Assembly: GCF_031453975.1 (NCBI RefSeq)
Contig: NZ_JAVDPW010000004.1
Coordinates: forward strand, 310,001 to 374,000
Direction: 5' to 3'
Length of the DNA stretch: 64,000 nt
Source: Inquilinus ginsengisoli_A
Lineage (GTDB): Bacteria > Pseudomonadota > Alphaproteobacteria > DSM-16000 > Inquilinaceae
Shown: positions 8,999-16,745 of the stretch, piece by piece
Layout of the letters: every line of letters starts with the position of its first letter
Position numbering within the stretch: the stretch's first letter is position 1
The notes under the pieces: model-generated
The model's database searches: none
Told to the model about the DNA's origin: nothing
What the model saw: only the letters and a program-made list of their open reading frames with translations
Made by a program: the position numbers and the translations under genes

Positions 8999-9685
8999 TC
9001 AGGCCCCGATATCGCGGATCTCGTGCACGGATGCGATCTTCGTCCCGTCCCAGTGGTAGGACAGGTGCCGCTCCTGGATCACCGGTGTCAGCACGCCGCG
9101 CGGCCGGAACACCGCGGCGCACTGCCCACTGACATGGCGGACGCTGTCATAGGCGATGCCGTGGGAGCCCTCGCCGCGCAGCCGCCGCCCCAGCGCCTGG
9201 CCGGCCGAATAGTCCACCGGATCATAGACCCCGGGCAGGTCGGCGCCGCGGATGTCGTGCAGGTCGCCCGACAGGCGGTTGATCAGCACCCGCATGTCGA
9301 TGCTGGTCGGCGGCGTCGCCGTCGCGGCGAAGAAGCGACCGCGGTGGTAGCGGGCCTCCGCCACCGCCGTCTCCAGCGCCGCGGCCCCGTAATAGGCGCC
9401 GAAGCTGCCGTCGGTGAAGCGGCTGCCGTCCGGATGCAGATGGGTGAAGGCGGCCATGATGAAGCTGGTGCCCGGGCCGCTCATCCGCTCCTCCGGCGGG
9501 ACCAGCGCGATCTGGCCGGCCTGGTCGCGCAGCCGGTCGTTGGTGCGGGATTCCAGTTCGATCAGCGCCTCCCAATCCTCCGGCGGGGCGATACGCTCGA
9601 ACAGGTCGATCGGCGGAAACCGGCTGGGGATGATGCGCCAGCACTGCTCCCACTCGACGCGATGGACTGGCAGCGTCAGGCCCAA
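8999..9685 (-). CDS. RES-domain toxin (NAD-degrading type)
   Basis: A RES-domain protein of about 228 residues, toxin of a type II Xre/RES module. Family members degrade cellular NAD+ through an ADP-ribosyltransferase-like fold. Expected conserved positions appear: Arg in CWRIIPSRFPP, Tyr in FGAYYGA, Glu in ETAVAEARYHRG, and a C-terminal Ser/His region. No ATG precedes the conserved N-terminus (VHRVEW). The best start is TTG at 9685, overlapping the antitoxin end, with GGAG eight bases upstream; a CTG at 9679 is also possible. Such a weak start would keep toxin synthesis below that of antitoxin. Confidence 0.85.
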   Translation of the reverse strand: MGLTLPVHRVEWEQCWRIIPSRFPPIDLFERIAPPEDWEALIELESRTNDRLRDQAGQIALVPPEERMSGPGTSFIMAAFTHLHPDGSRFTDGSFGAYYGAAALETAVAEARYHRGRFFAATATPPTSIDMRVLINRLSGDLHDIRGADLPGVYDPVDYSAGQALGRRLRGEGSHGIAYDSVRHVSGQCAAVFRPRGVLTPVIQERHLSYHWDGTKIASVHEIRDIGA

Positions 9686-10086
9686 CCGCCGCGCTCCGCG
9701 TCGAGGTAGCGGCGGACCACGAACAGGTCGGCGACATTGCCGGACAGCATGCGGTCGAGCGCCGAGCGCCCGCCGAAGGGCGAGGCCGTGTTCGGCCGCC
9801 GCACCCAGCCATCGGCCAGCTTGGCGTCCTTGAACAGGATCTGCAGCGCCCGGTAGATGCCGAGGATGTAGGAAACCCGCTCCAGCGTGTCGGCCGAGGG
9901 GTGCCCGGTGGCGCCGGCCTTCCAGCGATAGAAGGTCGCCTTCGATGGGCGGCCGAGCAGCACGCGCTTCTCCTCGTCCTTCAGCCCCCAGGCCTCGACG
10001 ATGGCGAAGAAGGCGCTCAGCCCCGCCCTGGCCGCCCGCCCCTCGGCCTCGCCCGGCGCCACCGCCGCCCCTCCCTGCGCTGCCAT
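9676..10086 (-). CDS. Xre/MbcA/ParS-type antitoxin of the RES module
   Basis: A 136-residue antitoxin. The N-terminal half has a helix-turn-helix-like segment (LLGRPSKATFYRWKAG) and the C-terminal half is the toxin-binding domain (LERVSYILGIYRALQILF, and PNTASPFGGRSALDRML, which typically occupies the toxin active site). A strong ribosome site (GAGGAG, seven bases upstream) contrasts with the poor start of the downstream toxin gene. The two reading frames overlap by about 10 bp. Members of the family usually repress their own promoter; a palindrome immediately upstream is a good candidate operator. Confidence 0.88.
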   Translation of the reverse strand: MAAQGGAAVAPGEAEGRAARAGLSAFFAIVEAWGLKDEEKRVLLGRPSKATFYRWKAGATGHPSADTLERVSYILGIYRALQILFKDAKLADGWVRRPNTASPFGGRSALDRMLSGNVADLFVVRRYLDAERGGWA

Positions 10087-10105
10087 CGAACCGCTCCTCT
10101 ATCAA

Positions 10106-10135
10106 TCAAACGAGATTTCTCATCTCATTTGAGAT
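10106..10135. promoter_or_regulatory. palindromic operator candidate upstream of the antitoxin gene
   Basis: TCAAACGAGAT (10106-10116) and ATCTCATTTGA (10122-10132) form an 11-bp inverted repeat with one mismatch around a 5-bp spacer. ATCTCA (10122-10127) and TGAGAT (10130-10135) form a second, perfect 6-bp repeat overlapping the first, so three similar half-sites are arrayed. It lies 20-50 bp upstream of the antitoxin start in a short AT-rich island, where autorepression by the antitoxin or toxin-antitoxin complex would act. Confidence 0.6.
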
Positions 10136-10250
10136 AGCAATGTAGGCGCCGGCGCGACTTGACGCAAGGGCCCGCCCCATCAACACCGCATCGCTTGCCT
10201 GCGTTTCATGGCGATTGACGCTGTCGATCGGCCATGCCTCTAATTCGGTC

Positions 10251-10337
10251 ATGAACGCGAACCGTCCGATGATCACTGCGACCACCAAAACGATTACCGC
10301 CACCACGGGCGGGTCGTGCGGGGGTCGTGTGCGCTGA
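10251..10337 (+). CDS. threonine-rich leader peptide (thrL-like)
   Basis: A 28-codon frame whose central part reads ITATTKTITATTGG: seven Thr and two Ile codons within twelve, followed by a stop at 10335. This closely resembles the E. coli thr operon leader peptide (runs of Thr and Ile ending TTGNG). An in-frame ATG at 10269 could be the actual start. It lies 105 bp upstream of a threonyl-tRNA synthetase gene and is followed by mutually exclusive pairing segments and a long GC hairpin. The inference is that ribosome stalling at Thr codons senses charged tRNA-Thr. No ribosome site better than AATTCGG is visible. Confidence 0.7.
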   Translation: MNANRPMITATTKTITATTGGSCGGRVR

Positions 10338-10395
10338 TCGGATAGCGTCTTACCGACCACCAAAGGGCCCCGCCGGCAACGGACGGGGCCCTTGG
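10279..10395 (+). promoter_or_regulatory. putative threonine transcription attenuator
   Basis: The segment CGACCACCAAA occurs twice, at 10279-10289 inside the Thr codons and at 10354-10364. GGTCG (10312-10316 and 10323-10327) can pair with either copy, giving alternative 1:2 and 2:3 stems. The second copy runs into the 5' arm of a terminator-like hairpin: CCAAAGGGCCCCG (10360-10372) with CGGGGCCCTTGG (10384-10395). The tail after the hairpin (TCTGTCTGGG) is a poor U-tract, and the 2:3 stem overlaps the hairpin arm by only a couple of bases. The mechanism is therefore inferred. Confidence 0.6.
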
Positions 10396-10442
10396 TCTGT
10401 CTGGGTCTCCCTGCGCCGGTCCTCACGCAACGGAGACATCTC

Positions 10443-11657
10443 ATGGACGACATCGATCATCGCAGCCTGGGCAACCGCCTCGACCTCTTCCACCAGCAGG
10501 AAGACGGGCCGGGCATGGTGTTCTGGCACCCGCGCGGCTGGGCGCTGTACCGGGTGGTGGAGGACTACATGCGAAGGCGCATGGCCCGGGCCGGCTATCG
10601 CGAGGTGCGCACGCCGCAGATGATGGCGCGCAGCCTGTGGAACCGCAGCGGCCATTGGGAGAAGTTCGGCGCCCAGATGTTCGCCTTGGCCGATGAGGGC
10701 CGGCTGATGGCGCTGAAGCCGATGAGTTGCCCCGGCCACATCCAGATCTTCAACAAGCGCCTGCGGTCGCATCGCGAGCTGCCGATCCGCTATTTCGAGT
10801 TCGGCGCCGTGCACCGCAACGAGCCGTCGGGCGCGCTGCAGGGGCTGATGCGGGCCCGCGCCTTCGTCCAGGACGACGCCCATGTGTTCTGCCTGGACCA
10901 CCAGATCGAGGCCGAGGTGGCGCGGTTCTGCGGCCTGCTGCGGCAGATCTACGCCGATTTCGGCTTCGACGGCTTCGACGTGGCCCTCGCCACGCGTCCG
11001 GCCCAGCGCGCCGGGTCGGATGCGGTGTGGGACCGGGCCGAAGCGGCGCTGGCAGGGGCCGCGCGGCAGGCCGGCTTCGATTTCGAGACCCTGCCCGGCG
11101 AAGGCGCCTTCTACGGGCCGAAGCTTGAGTTCCACCTGCGCGACCGCCTGGGCCGGCGCTGGCAATGCGGCACGATCCAGCTCGACTTCGTGATGCCGGA
11201 ACGGCTGGACGCCGCCTATGTCACCGAGCAGAACGGCCGGGCCGTGCCGGTGATGCTGCACCATGCGGTGCTGGGCAGCCTGGAACGGTTCATCGGCATC
11301 CTGCTCGAGCATCATGAGGGCCGCCTGCCGCTGTGGCTGGCGCCCGAGCAGCTGGTGGTCGCCTCGATCGGCGCGGCGGAGGTCGCCCCGGCGTGTCATG
11401 TCGCCGAGGCGTTCGAGGCCGCGGGGCTGCGCGTGGCCCTGGATGCGCGGCCGGAGCGGCTGTCGCGCAAGATCCTCGACGCACATGGGGACGGCGTCCC
11501 GGTGCTGGCCGCGATCGGCGCGCGGGAGGCGCGGGACAACACCGTGGCGCTGCGCTTCCGCGACGGCCGGCAGGAGGCGCTGCCGCTGGCGGGCGCGATC
11601 GCCCGGCTGCGCGCCGAGGCGGTGTCGCCGGCGGAGCCCCCTGCCCTCGCCGCCTGA
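10443..11657 (+). CDS. thrS: short threonyl-tRNA synthetase without TGS and editing domains
   Basis: A 404-residue class II synthetase. The protein begins at the catalytic domain (DHRSLGNRLDLF), so the roughly 240-residue N-terminal TGS and editing domains of bacterial ThrRS are absent; there is no room for them upstream. The catalytic core looks intact: zinc ligands Cys96 (SCPGH), His147 (DDAH) and His273 (MLHHAVLGS), motif 2 HRNEPSG, and motif 3 GSLERFIGILLEH. A C-terminal anticodon-binding domain spans about 297-395. The Arg that usually follows the third zinc ligand is His274. ATG at 10443 follows an ACGGAGAC ribosome site. It is probably a second ThrRS, since a full-length one is expected elsewhere. 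Confidence 0.88.
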   Translation: MDDIDHRSLGNRLDLFHQQEDGPGMVFWHPRGWALYRVVEDYMRRRMARAGYREVRTPQMMARSLWNRSGHWEKFGAQMFALADEGRLMALKPMSCPGHIQIFNKRLRSHRELPIRYFEFGAVHRNEPSGALQGLMRARAFVQDDAHVFCLDHQIEAEVARFCGLLRQIYADFGFDGFDVALATRPAQRAGSDAVWDRAEAALAGAARQAGFDFETLPGEGAFYGPKLEFHLRDRLGRRWQCGTIQLDFVMPERLDAAYVTEQNGRAVPVMLHHAVLGSLERFIGILLEHHEGRLPLWLAPEQLVVASIGAAEVAPACHVAEAFEAAGLRVALDARPERLSRKILDAHGDGVPVLAAIGAREARDNTVALRFRDGRQEALPLAGAIARLRAEAVSPAEPPALAA

Positions 11658-11680
11658 CCATTGAGGCGCGGCAGTTCGGG

Positions 11681-11715
11681 CCGGGCGCGGCAGTTTTGGG
11701 CTTTGCCGCGCCCGG
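11681..11715 (+). terminator. strong hairpin downstream of thrS
   Basis: A perfect 12-bp stem (11681-11692 with 11704-11715, arm CCGGGCGCGGCA) and an 11-nt loop lie 24 bp after the thrS stop. No U-tract follows, so it may act as an RNA 3'-end stabiliser or weak terminator, or shape the leader of the gene starting at 11771. Confidence 0.5.
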
Positions 11716-11770
11716 GTTCGGCCCCAGGATCCGTCCGTCCCGGGCCGCCCCAGATCGTCGGAGACCATCG

Positions 11771-12487
11771 ATGGCCAGCACCTCCTTGGCGGCGCCGGAC
11801 GGTCGCCTGCACCGCATCCTGCGCCATCTCGGCAAGGAGCTGCGCCACGTCCTGCCGCCGACCCTGTTCTTCCTGGTCGGCTTCAACCTGATCGTGTTCA
11901 CCCAGAACCTGGTGCTGGCCGAGCATCTCGCCCGGTCGATCAACTTCCTGGTCGCGACCACGGCGGCGCTGGTGGTGGGCAAGTCGGTGCTGGTGGCCGA
12001 CCGGATGCCGTTCCTGCGCCGCTTCGACAACGCGCCGCTGGTCCAGCCGATCCTGTTCAAGACCTTCGTCTACTGGGCCTTCGTCTTCATCGCCCGGCTG
12101 CTCGAAGCTTTCATCCACCACGCCGTGGACACGGGCAGGATCGGTGGCTTCGGCGCCGACCTGCTGGAGAACTTTTCCTGGAACCGCTTCCTCTTCATCC
12201 AGACCTGGATCCTGGTGCTGTTCCTGATCTACACGACGGCCGCCGAGCTGAACGACCTGTTCGGGGATGGCGAGCTGGCGCGGATCCTGTTTCGGCACCG
12301 CTCGTCCGATCTCAAGCAGACGCGGCGGCAGCGCATCCGCACCCTGGCGCACCTGGGCCGCCTGACCCAGGCGCAGTCGATCGCCATCCTGCACGATCCC
12401 GCCACCCCGGCCCATCGCGAGCTCGTCGGGTTGATTGAGCAGCTGGCGCGGGACGTCGGCGCGCGGCGCAGCGTGGCGGGCCGATGA
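11771..12487 (+). CDS. integral membrane protein of unknown function
   Basis: A 239-residue protein. Hydrophobic segments are visible at about residues 28-48 (LPPTLFFLVGFNLIVFTQNL), 62-80, 100-120 (FKTFVYWAFVFIARLLEAFI) and 142-162 (FIQTWILVLFLIYTTAAEL). A cytosolic-looking tail follows, rich in Arg, with RQRIRTLAHLGRLTQ at about 192. I do not recognise the family. The open frame extends upstream through the thrS gene, but the ATG at 11771 begins the plausible protein. Its closeness to thrS (113 bp) does not by itself suggest shared function. Confidence 0.7.
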   Translation: MASTSLAAPDGRLHRILRHLGKELRHVLPPTLFFLVGFNLIVFTQNLVLAEHLARSINFLVATTAALVVGKSVLVADRMPFLRRFDNAPLVQPILFKTFVYWAFVFIARLLEAFIHHAVDTGRIGGFGADLLENFSWNRFLFIQTWILVLFLIYTTAAELNDLFGDGELARILFRHRSSDLKQTRRQRIRTLAHLGRLTQAQSIAILHDPATPAHRELVGLIEQLARDVGARRSVAGR

Positions 12488-12581
12488 CCGAGCCCTCTGC
12501 CCTGCCCGCGACCCTTCATCGCGGGCGGACAGCCGCACCGGACGCGCTATTCTGCCGGCAATAGTCTTCGAAACGGTACGC

Positions 12582-13499
12582 ATGGCACGACTGACTTCGA
12601 CAGCTTTGGCCCTCTCCGGGCTCGCTGTCCTCACCACCCTGCTGATGGCGAATTCGGGCCGCGCGGCCGGCACCGATGTCGAGGCGACCCTGGCCGTCGA
12701 CGGGGTTCCCCGAAGCTACACCCTGCACCTGCCCCCGGCCGCGGCGGGTAGCGAGCCGTTGCCGCTGGTGATCGTGCTGCATGGCGGCGGCGCCAACGCC
12801 CCCGCCGCCGTCGCCCTGACCGGCTTCAGCGCCGAGGCCGACGAGGAGGGCTTCGTCGTCGCCTATCCCAACGGCACCGGCCGCGCCAAGCCGACCCCCG
12901 AGACCGCCAACCAGTTCAGCTGGAACGCCGGAGACTGCTGCGGTTCGGCGATGCGGCAGGATGCCGACGACATCGGCTTCGTCCGCGCCCTGGTGGCGAA
13001 GATCGAGCACGACCGCACGATCGACCACCGACGCATCTACGCCGCAGGCTTTTCCGCCGGCGGCATGATGGCCTATCGCCTGGCCTGCGAGGCCGACGAT
13101 GTCTTCGCCGCCGTCGCCGTGGTCTCGGGCGCGATCCTGGTCCCGTCCTGCACGCCGACGCGGCCGGTCTCGGTGATCGACATCCACGGCACCGACGACA
13201 ACGCGGTCCCGATCGACGGCACCCCGGAGCGGGAGAGCTACGCCCGGGCCAAGTTCCCGCCGGTGCGCGAATCGGTGGCGTTCTGGGCCGCCTTCAACGG
13301 TTGCCAGGCGCAGCCGGTGGCGCTGGAATCGGTGCCGGGCGTCCAGGCGCAGGACTATCCGGACTGCCGGGACGGCACCGCGGTCCGCTACGACGTGGTC
13401 GATGGCGGCTATCACGCCTGGCCCGACGGCAGCATGACCCCGGGCTTCGTCGCCACGCCGCGAATCTGGCATTTCTTCGCCGACCATCCGCGGCTGTAG
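12582..13499 (+). CDS. secreted polyhydroxybutyrate depolymerase/feruloyl-esterase-like hydrolase
   Basis: A 305-residue alpha/beta hydrolase of the LpqC/PHB-depolymerase type with a signal peptide (cleavage near GRAA, residue 28). The oxyanion block VLHGGGAN is at about 68, the nucleophile motif GFSAGGMM at about 166, an Asp in DIHGTDDNAVP at about 208, and the catalytic His probably in GYHAWPDG near 281. Paired cysteines (CC in GDCCGSA; C in SCTPT; C in GCQAQ; C in PDCRDG) suggest disulfides in the exported enzyme. Substrate may be a polyester or an aryl ester; the sequence does not distinguish. It is monocistronic, convergent with the acetyltransferase gene. Confidence 0.85.
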   Translation: MARLTSTALALSGLAVLTTLLMANSGRAAGTDVEATLAVDGVPRSYTLHLPPAAAGSEPLPLVIVLHGGGANAPAAVALTGFSAEADEEGFVVAYPNGTGRAKPTPETANQFSWNAGDCCGSAMRQDADDIGFVRALVAKIEHDRTIDHRRIYAAGFSAGGMMAYRLACEADDVFAAVAVVSGAILVPSCTPTRPVSVIDIHGTDDNAVPIDGTPERESYARAKFPPVRESVAFWAAFNGCQAQPVALESVPGVQAQDYPDCRDGTAVRYDVVDGGYHAWPDGSMTPGFVATPRIWHFFADHPRL

Positions 13500-13505
13500 C
13501 TGCCC

Positions 13506-13901
13506 TCAGGCCGACAGGTCGATCAGCCCGGCTTGGGTCGGGCGGAAGCCGCAGCCGCGGTAGAAGCCGGCCAGGTGCGGTTCGAAATCCACATGCAGCC
13601 AGCGGGCGCCACGCGCCCGTGCCAGGTTGGTGGCCTGTCGCACCAGCGCCTGGCCGATGCCCTGGCGCTGCCACGCCGGGTCGACGGTGGTGTCCAGGAG
13701 GAAGGCGTGCTGCCCGCCATCCCAGGCGATGTTGACGTATCCCACCAGCCGATCGCCGGCATAGGCGCCGATCCAGCCCAGGCTTCGCTGATGGATCGTC
13801 TCGAGGTCCGACGACGGCGGCCCGCCCCAGGCCGCCTGCACGAGCCGCGCGAAAGCGGCCGGATCCAGCACCGGGTCGACAGCGAAGACGATCCCGGTCA
13901 T
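13506..13901 (-). CDS. GNAT-family N-acetyltransferase
   Basis: A 131-residue GNAT enzyme. The acetyl-CoA binding motif appears as LDTTVDPAWQRQGIGQALVRQA (RQGIGQ, about residues 78-83), preceded by the beta-strand GYVNIAWDGG and followed by LHVDFEPHLAGFYRGCGF, the usual C-terminal strand and helix. The acceptor substrate is unknown. Its ATG overlaps the pabC stop by four bases (ATGA), making it the third gene of a pabB-pabC-GNAT operon; no established link to folate synthesis follows from that. Confidence 0.88.
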   Translation of the reverse strand: MTGIVFAVDPVLDPAAFARLVQAAWGGPPSSDLETIHQRSLGWIGAYAGDRLVGYVNIAWDGGQHAFLLDTTVDPAWQRQGIGQALVRQATNLARARGARWLHVDFEPHLAGFYRGCGFRPTQAGLIDLSA

Positions 13902-14701
13902 TCAGGCAGTCCCAGATCCCGGCGCAGCCCTGCGGCCACGGCGTCGCCCCCGGCCATGGCCTCGCTGCCCAGCCGCGCCGCCGCGCGGATCGACAGAGCG
14001 TTGGTCAGGATCACCGCATCCGCCCGCGCCAGCTCGTCCAGGCCCAGCGGCTGTTCCGCCGCGCCCAGCCGGGCCAGGACCTCGCCGCGCATGATCCCCG
14101 GCAGGGCGCCTTCGGCCGCCGGCGGGGTGACCCAGGCGCCGTCGATCCGGGCGAACAGGTTGGCGATGGTGGTCTCCGCCACCCGGCCGGCCGTGTTCGT
14201 CATCACCGAGTCGTCGGCGCCCTGCTCCGCTGCCTCGCGCCGGGCCAGGACGGCATCGAGATAATTCAGCGATTTGATCCGGCTCAGCGGCGACCGCTCG
14301 TTGCGGCAGGTGGAACGGGCCAGGACGAGCGCCACCGGCGTCTGCGGCGCCGGGCCGGCATGGCCGGCGATCAGCACGGTCGGCGACGGCGCGGCCGGCG
14401 GCAGGACACCGCGCGGCCCCACGCCCCGGCTGACCGTCAGGCGCAGCGCCCCGGCCGCGATCCCCGCCTCGGCGATCACCGCGGCGCAGGCCTCGGCCAG
14501 GGCCGCATCGTCGAAGCGCGGCGGAATGCCCAGGACGGCACAACCCGCGGCGAGGCGGGCGAGGTGCCGGTCCAGCCAGACGGTGACACCGTCCCGGACC
14601 CGGATGGTCTCGAACAGCCCGTCGCCCAAAGTGAAACCGCGGTCGGCGGGGTCGATCCGCGCGGCCTCGGCCGCCTGCATCCACCCGTTCAGCCAGGGCA
14701 T
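13898..14701 (-). CDS. pabC: class IV aminotransferase, probable 4-amino-4-deoxychorismate lyase
   Basis: A 267-residue PLP enzyme of fold type IV. DRGFTLGDGLFETIRV near residue 20 is the family N-terminal signature. The PLP lysine is in SRIKSLNYLDAVLARREA (about 143), and TNTAGRVAETTIANLFAR with GALPGIMRGEVL follows. Direct coupling to pabB (TGATG overlap) supports ADC lyase, which splits aminodeoxychorismate into p-aminobenzoate and pyruvate. A D-amino-acid or branched-chain aminotransferase is less likely. No glutaminase subunit (pabA) is in the window. Confidence 0.88.
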   Translation of the reverse strand: MPWLNGWMQAAEAARIDPADRGFTLGDGLFETIRVRDGVTVWLDRHLARLAAGCAVLGIPPRFDDAALAEACAAVIAEAGIAAGALRLTVSRGVGPRGVLPPAAPSPTVLIAGHAGPAPQTPVALVLARSTCRNERSPLSRIKSLNYLDAVLARREAAEQGADDSVMTNTAGRVAETTIANLFARIDGAWVTPPAAEGALPGIMRGEVLARLGAAEQPLGLDELARADAVILTNALSIRAAARLGSEAMAGGDAVAAGLRRDLGLPE

Positions 14702-16086
14702 CAGGCCACCCCTGCCAGCGCCTGCAGCAGCGGCCGCACCTTGACCATCGCCTCGTCAAACTCGGCGTCCGGGTCGGAATCGTAGACGATGCCGCCGCCG
14801 GCCTGGGCCGCCACCCGCCCGCCGGCGCCGCACAGCGTCCGGATCACGATGCTGGAATCCAGCGACCCGTCGAAGCCGAGATGGACGATCGACCCGCAAT
14901 AGGGGCCGCGCCGCGCCGGTTCCAGCGTACGGATGATCTCCATCGCCCGGATCTTCGGCGCGCCGGTGATCGATCCCCCGGGGAAGCAGGCGCGCAGCAG
15001 GTCGATCGCCCCGCGCCCCGGCGCCAGGCGCCCCTCGACCACCGACACCAGGTGATGGACGCGCGGAAAGCTTTCCAGGCCGCACAGCACCGGCACCCGG
15101 ACGCTGCCGACGGCGCAGACCCGGGACAGGTCGTTGCGCAGCAGGTCCACGATCATCAGGTTCTCGGCCCGGTCCTTCTCACTGGTCTGCAGCTCTGCCG
15201 CCAGGGCCGCATCCGTTGCCGGATCGGCACCGCGCGGCCGGGTGCCCTTGATCGGCCGGGTCTCGACCCGCCCCGCAGCATCGACCGACAGGAACCGTTC
15301 CGGCGAGGCGCTGGCGATCCAGCGGCCGGCGCCGAAATCGAGGAAGGCGGCGAAGGGTGCGGGCGACAGCGCGCGCAACCGGCGGTGCAGGGTGAAGGGG
15401 TCCAGCCCATCCGGCAGGTCGGCCAGGAAGCGCTGGGTCAGGTTGGCCTGGTAGATGTCGCCGGCGGCGATCCAGTCGCGGATGCGCCGCACCCCGTCGC
15501 GATAGCCCTCGGCCGGCATCTCGGCCCGCCACACCCCACGTGGCGCCGGGTCCGGCGGCGGCAGGGCCGGCGCGGCGGCGATGGCGGCGGCGAGATCCTC
15601 GGCGCGGGTCGTGGCCCGGCGGCGGCGTGCGGCGGGTCCGGTCTCCGGCCAGCCGGCGGACAGCACGAAGGCCCGCCGTTCCACCGCGTCGAACACGGCG
15701 ACGCAATCATAGAGGCCGAAGGCGGCGTCGGGCAGGTCGAGCCCTTCCGGCACCGGCGCCGGCATGCGGTCGGCGAAGCGCCCGGCCTCGTAGCCGAGCC
15801 AGCCGATCGCGCCCGGCCCGAGCCGCGGCAGGCCGTCCTCGGGATCGATCCGGTAGCGCGCGAGCAGGTCGGCAAGGGCCGCGAAGGGATTCCCGGCCGC
15901 ATCGGCCGCGACCTCGATCCGGTGGAACGGTTCGGCCGCGATCAGCGACCAGCGGCCGCGCGTGCCGTCGACCAGGGCCGAATCGAGCAGCACCGGCCAG
16001 GGGCGATGCCGGATGGCGGCAAAGGCGTCGACCGGATCGCACCAGGCGATCGGGCGGCACACGACACCCGACGCGGTGGCGGGCAT
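14701..16086 (-). CDS. pabB: aminodeoxychorismate synthase component I
   Basis: A chorismate-utilising enzyme of about 461 residues. The PIKGTRPRG motif carries the lysine diagnostic of PabB rather than anthranilate synthase (which has PIAGT). Further conserved blocks are GDIYQANLTQRF, SEKDRAENLMIVDLLRNDL, FPGGSITGAPKIRAMEII and the C-terminal GGGIVYDSDPDAEFDE. It makes aminodeoxychorismate with a glutamine amidotransferase partner encoded elsewhere. I use the ATG at 16086; the frame is open to 16191 with GTG choices at 16119 and 16191, and no start has a good ribosome site. It leads the pabB-pabC-GNAT operon. Confidence 0.92.
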   Translation of the reverse strand: MPATASGVVCRPIAWCDPVDAFAAIRHRPWPVLLDSALVDGTRGRWSLIAAEPFHRIEVAADAAGNPFAALADLLARYRIDPEDGLPRLGPGAIGWLGYEAGRFADRMPAPVPEGLDLPDAAFGLYDCVAVFDAVERRAFVLSAGWPETGPAARRRRATTRAEDLAAAIAAAPALPPPDPAPRGVWRAEMPAEGYRDGVRRIRDWIAAGDIYQANLTQRFLADLPDGLDPFTLHRRLRALSPAPFAAFLDFGAGRWIASASPERFLSVDAAGRVETRPIKGTRPRGADPATDAALAAELQTSEKDRAENLMIVDLLRNDLSRVCAVGSVRVPVLCGLESFPRVHHLVSVVEGRLAPGRGAIDLLRACFPGGSITGAPKIRAMEIIRTLEPARRGPYCGSIVHLGFDGSLDSSIVIRTLCGAGGRVAAQAGGGIVYDSDPDAEFDEAMVKVRPLLQALAGVA

Positions 16087-16208
16087 GGGAGGGAACCGAG
16101 TGGCGAGGCGGTCGTTCACGTGTCGGGTGGGCTCTGTGACAGTCGGCCCGAAGCTAGCACGCGGCGGGCGCGGACACAGCCGGCGCACCACGCCCTCGGG
16201 AGGCGTCC

Positions 16209-16736
16209 ATGGAACAGGTTTCGCGCGCGGTATTCTTTCTCGTCAGCGTCATCCTGATGCTTCTGGCCGGCGGGCTGATGGCCTATGCGGTCTATTCGGT
16301 GTGGACCGCGCTGCAGGCGCCCGAGGGCGCGATGGACACCGCCCTGCTCGACGTCATCGGCTACCTCATCATCGCCATCGCGGTGTTCGACGTCGCCAAA
16401 TACCTGCTGGAGGAGGAGGTCGACCGCGGCCAGGAGCGGCGGCGCGCGTCCGAAGTGCGGAAGAGCCTGACCAAGTTCATGTCGACCATGGTCATCGCCG
16501 TCTTCCTCGAAGCCCTGGTGGTGATCTTCAAGGTCGCGCGCGACGACGTGAACCTGCTGCTGTACCCGACTGCGCTGATCGTGGCCGGCACCGGCATGAT
16601 GCTCGGCCTCGGCCTGTTCCAGCGGCTCAGCGCGTCGGTGGAGCAGGATGTAGAGGCCGGTACCGTCGACGACGACCCGGACGACCGCAAATCCGACACG
16701 CCTCGGCGCAGGCGATCGAAACCGGCCCTGCCCTGA
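16209..16736 (+). CDS. four-helix integral membrane protein, unknown function
   Basis: A 175-residue protein with four predicted membrane segments: about 8-30, 45-65 (LLDVIGYLIIAIAVFDVAKYLL), 96-115 (MVIAVFLEALVVIFKVA) and 120-140. A charged loop (EEEVDRGQERRRASEVRKSL) lies between helices two and three, and an acidic-then-basic tail ends the protein. GGGAGG sits five bases upstream of the ATG. I do not recognise a family with a known role. It is divergent from pabB, which starts about 120 bp away. Confidence 0.75.
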   Translation: MEQVSRAVFFLVSVILMLLAGGLMAYAVYSVWTALQAPEGAMDTALLDVIGYLIIAIAVFDVAKYLLEEEVDRGQERRRASEVRKSLTKFMSTMVIAVFLEALVVIFKVARDDVNLLLYPTALIVAGTGMMLGLGLFQRLSASVEQDVEAGTVDDDPDDRKSDTPRRRRSKPALP

Positions 16737-16745
16737 CGCCGGCCG

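Noticed and set aside
10106..10453. 115-codon minus-strand frame covering the thrS leader
   Set aside because: It runs through the leader peptide, hairpin and operator on the opposite strand, has no family resemblance and no ribosome site.
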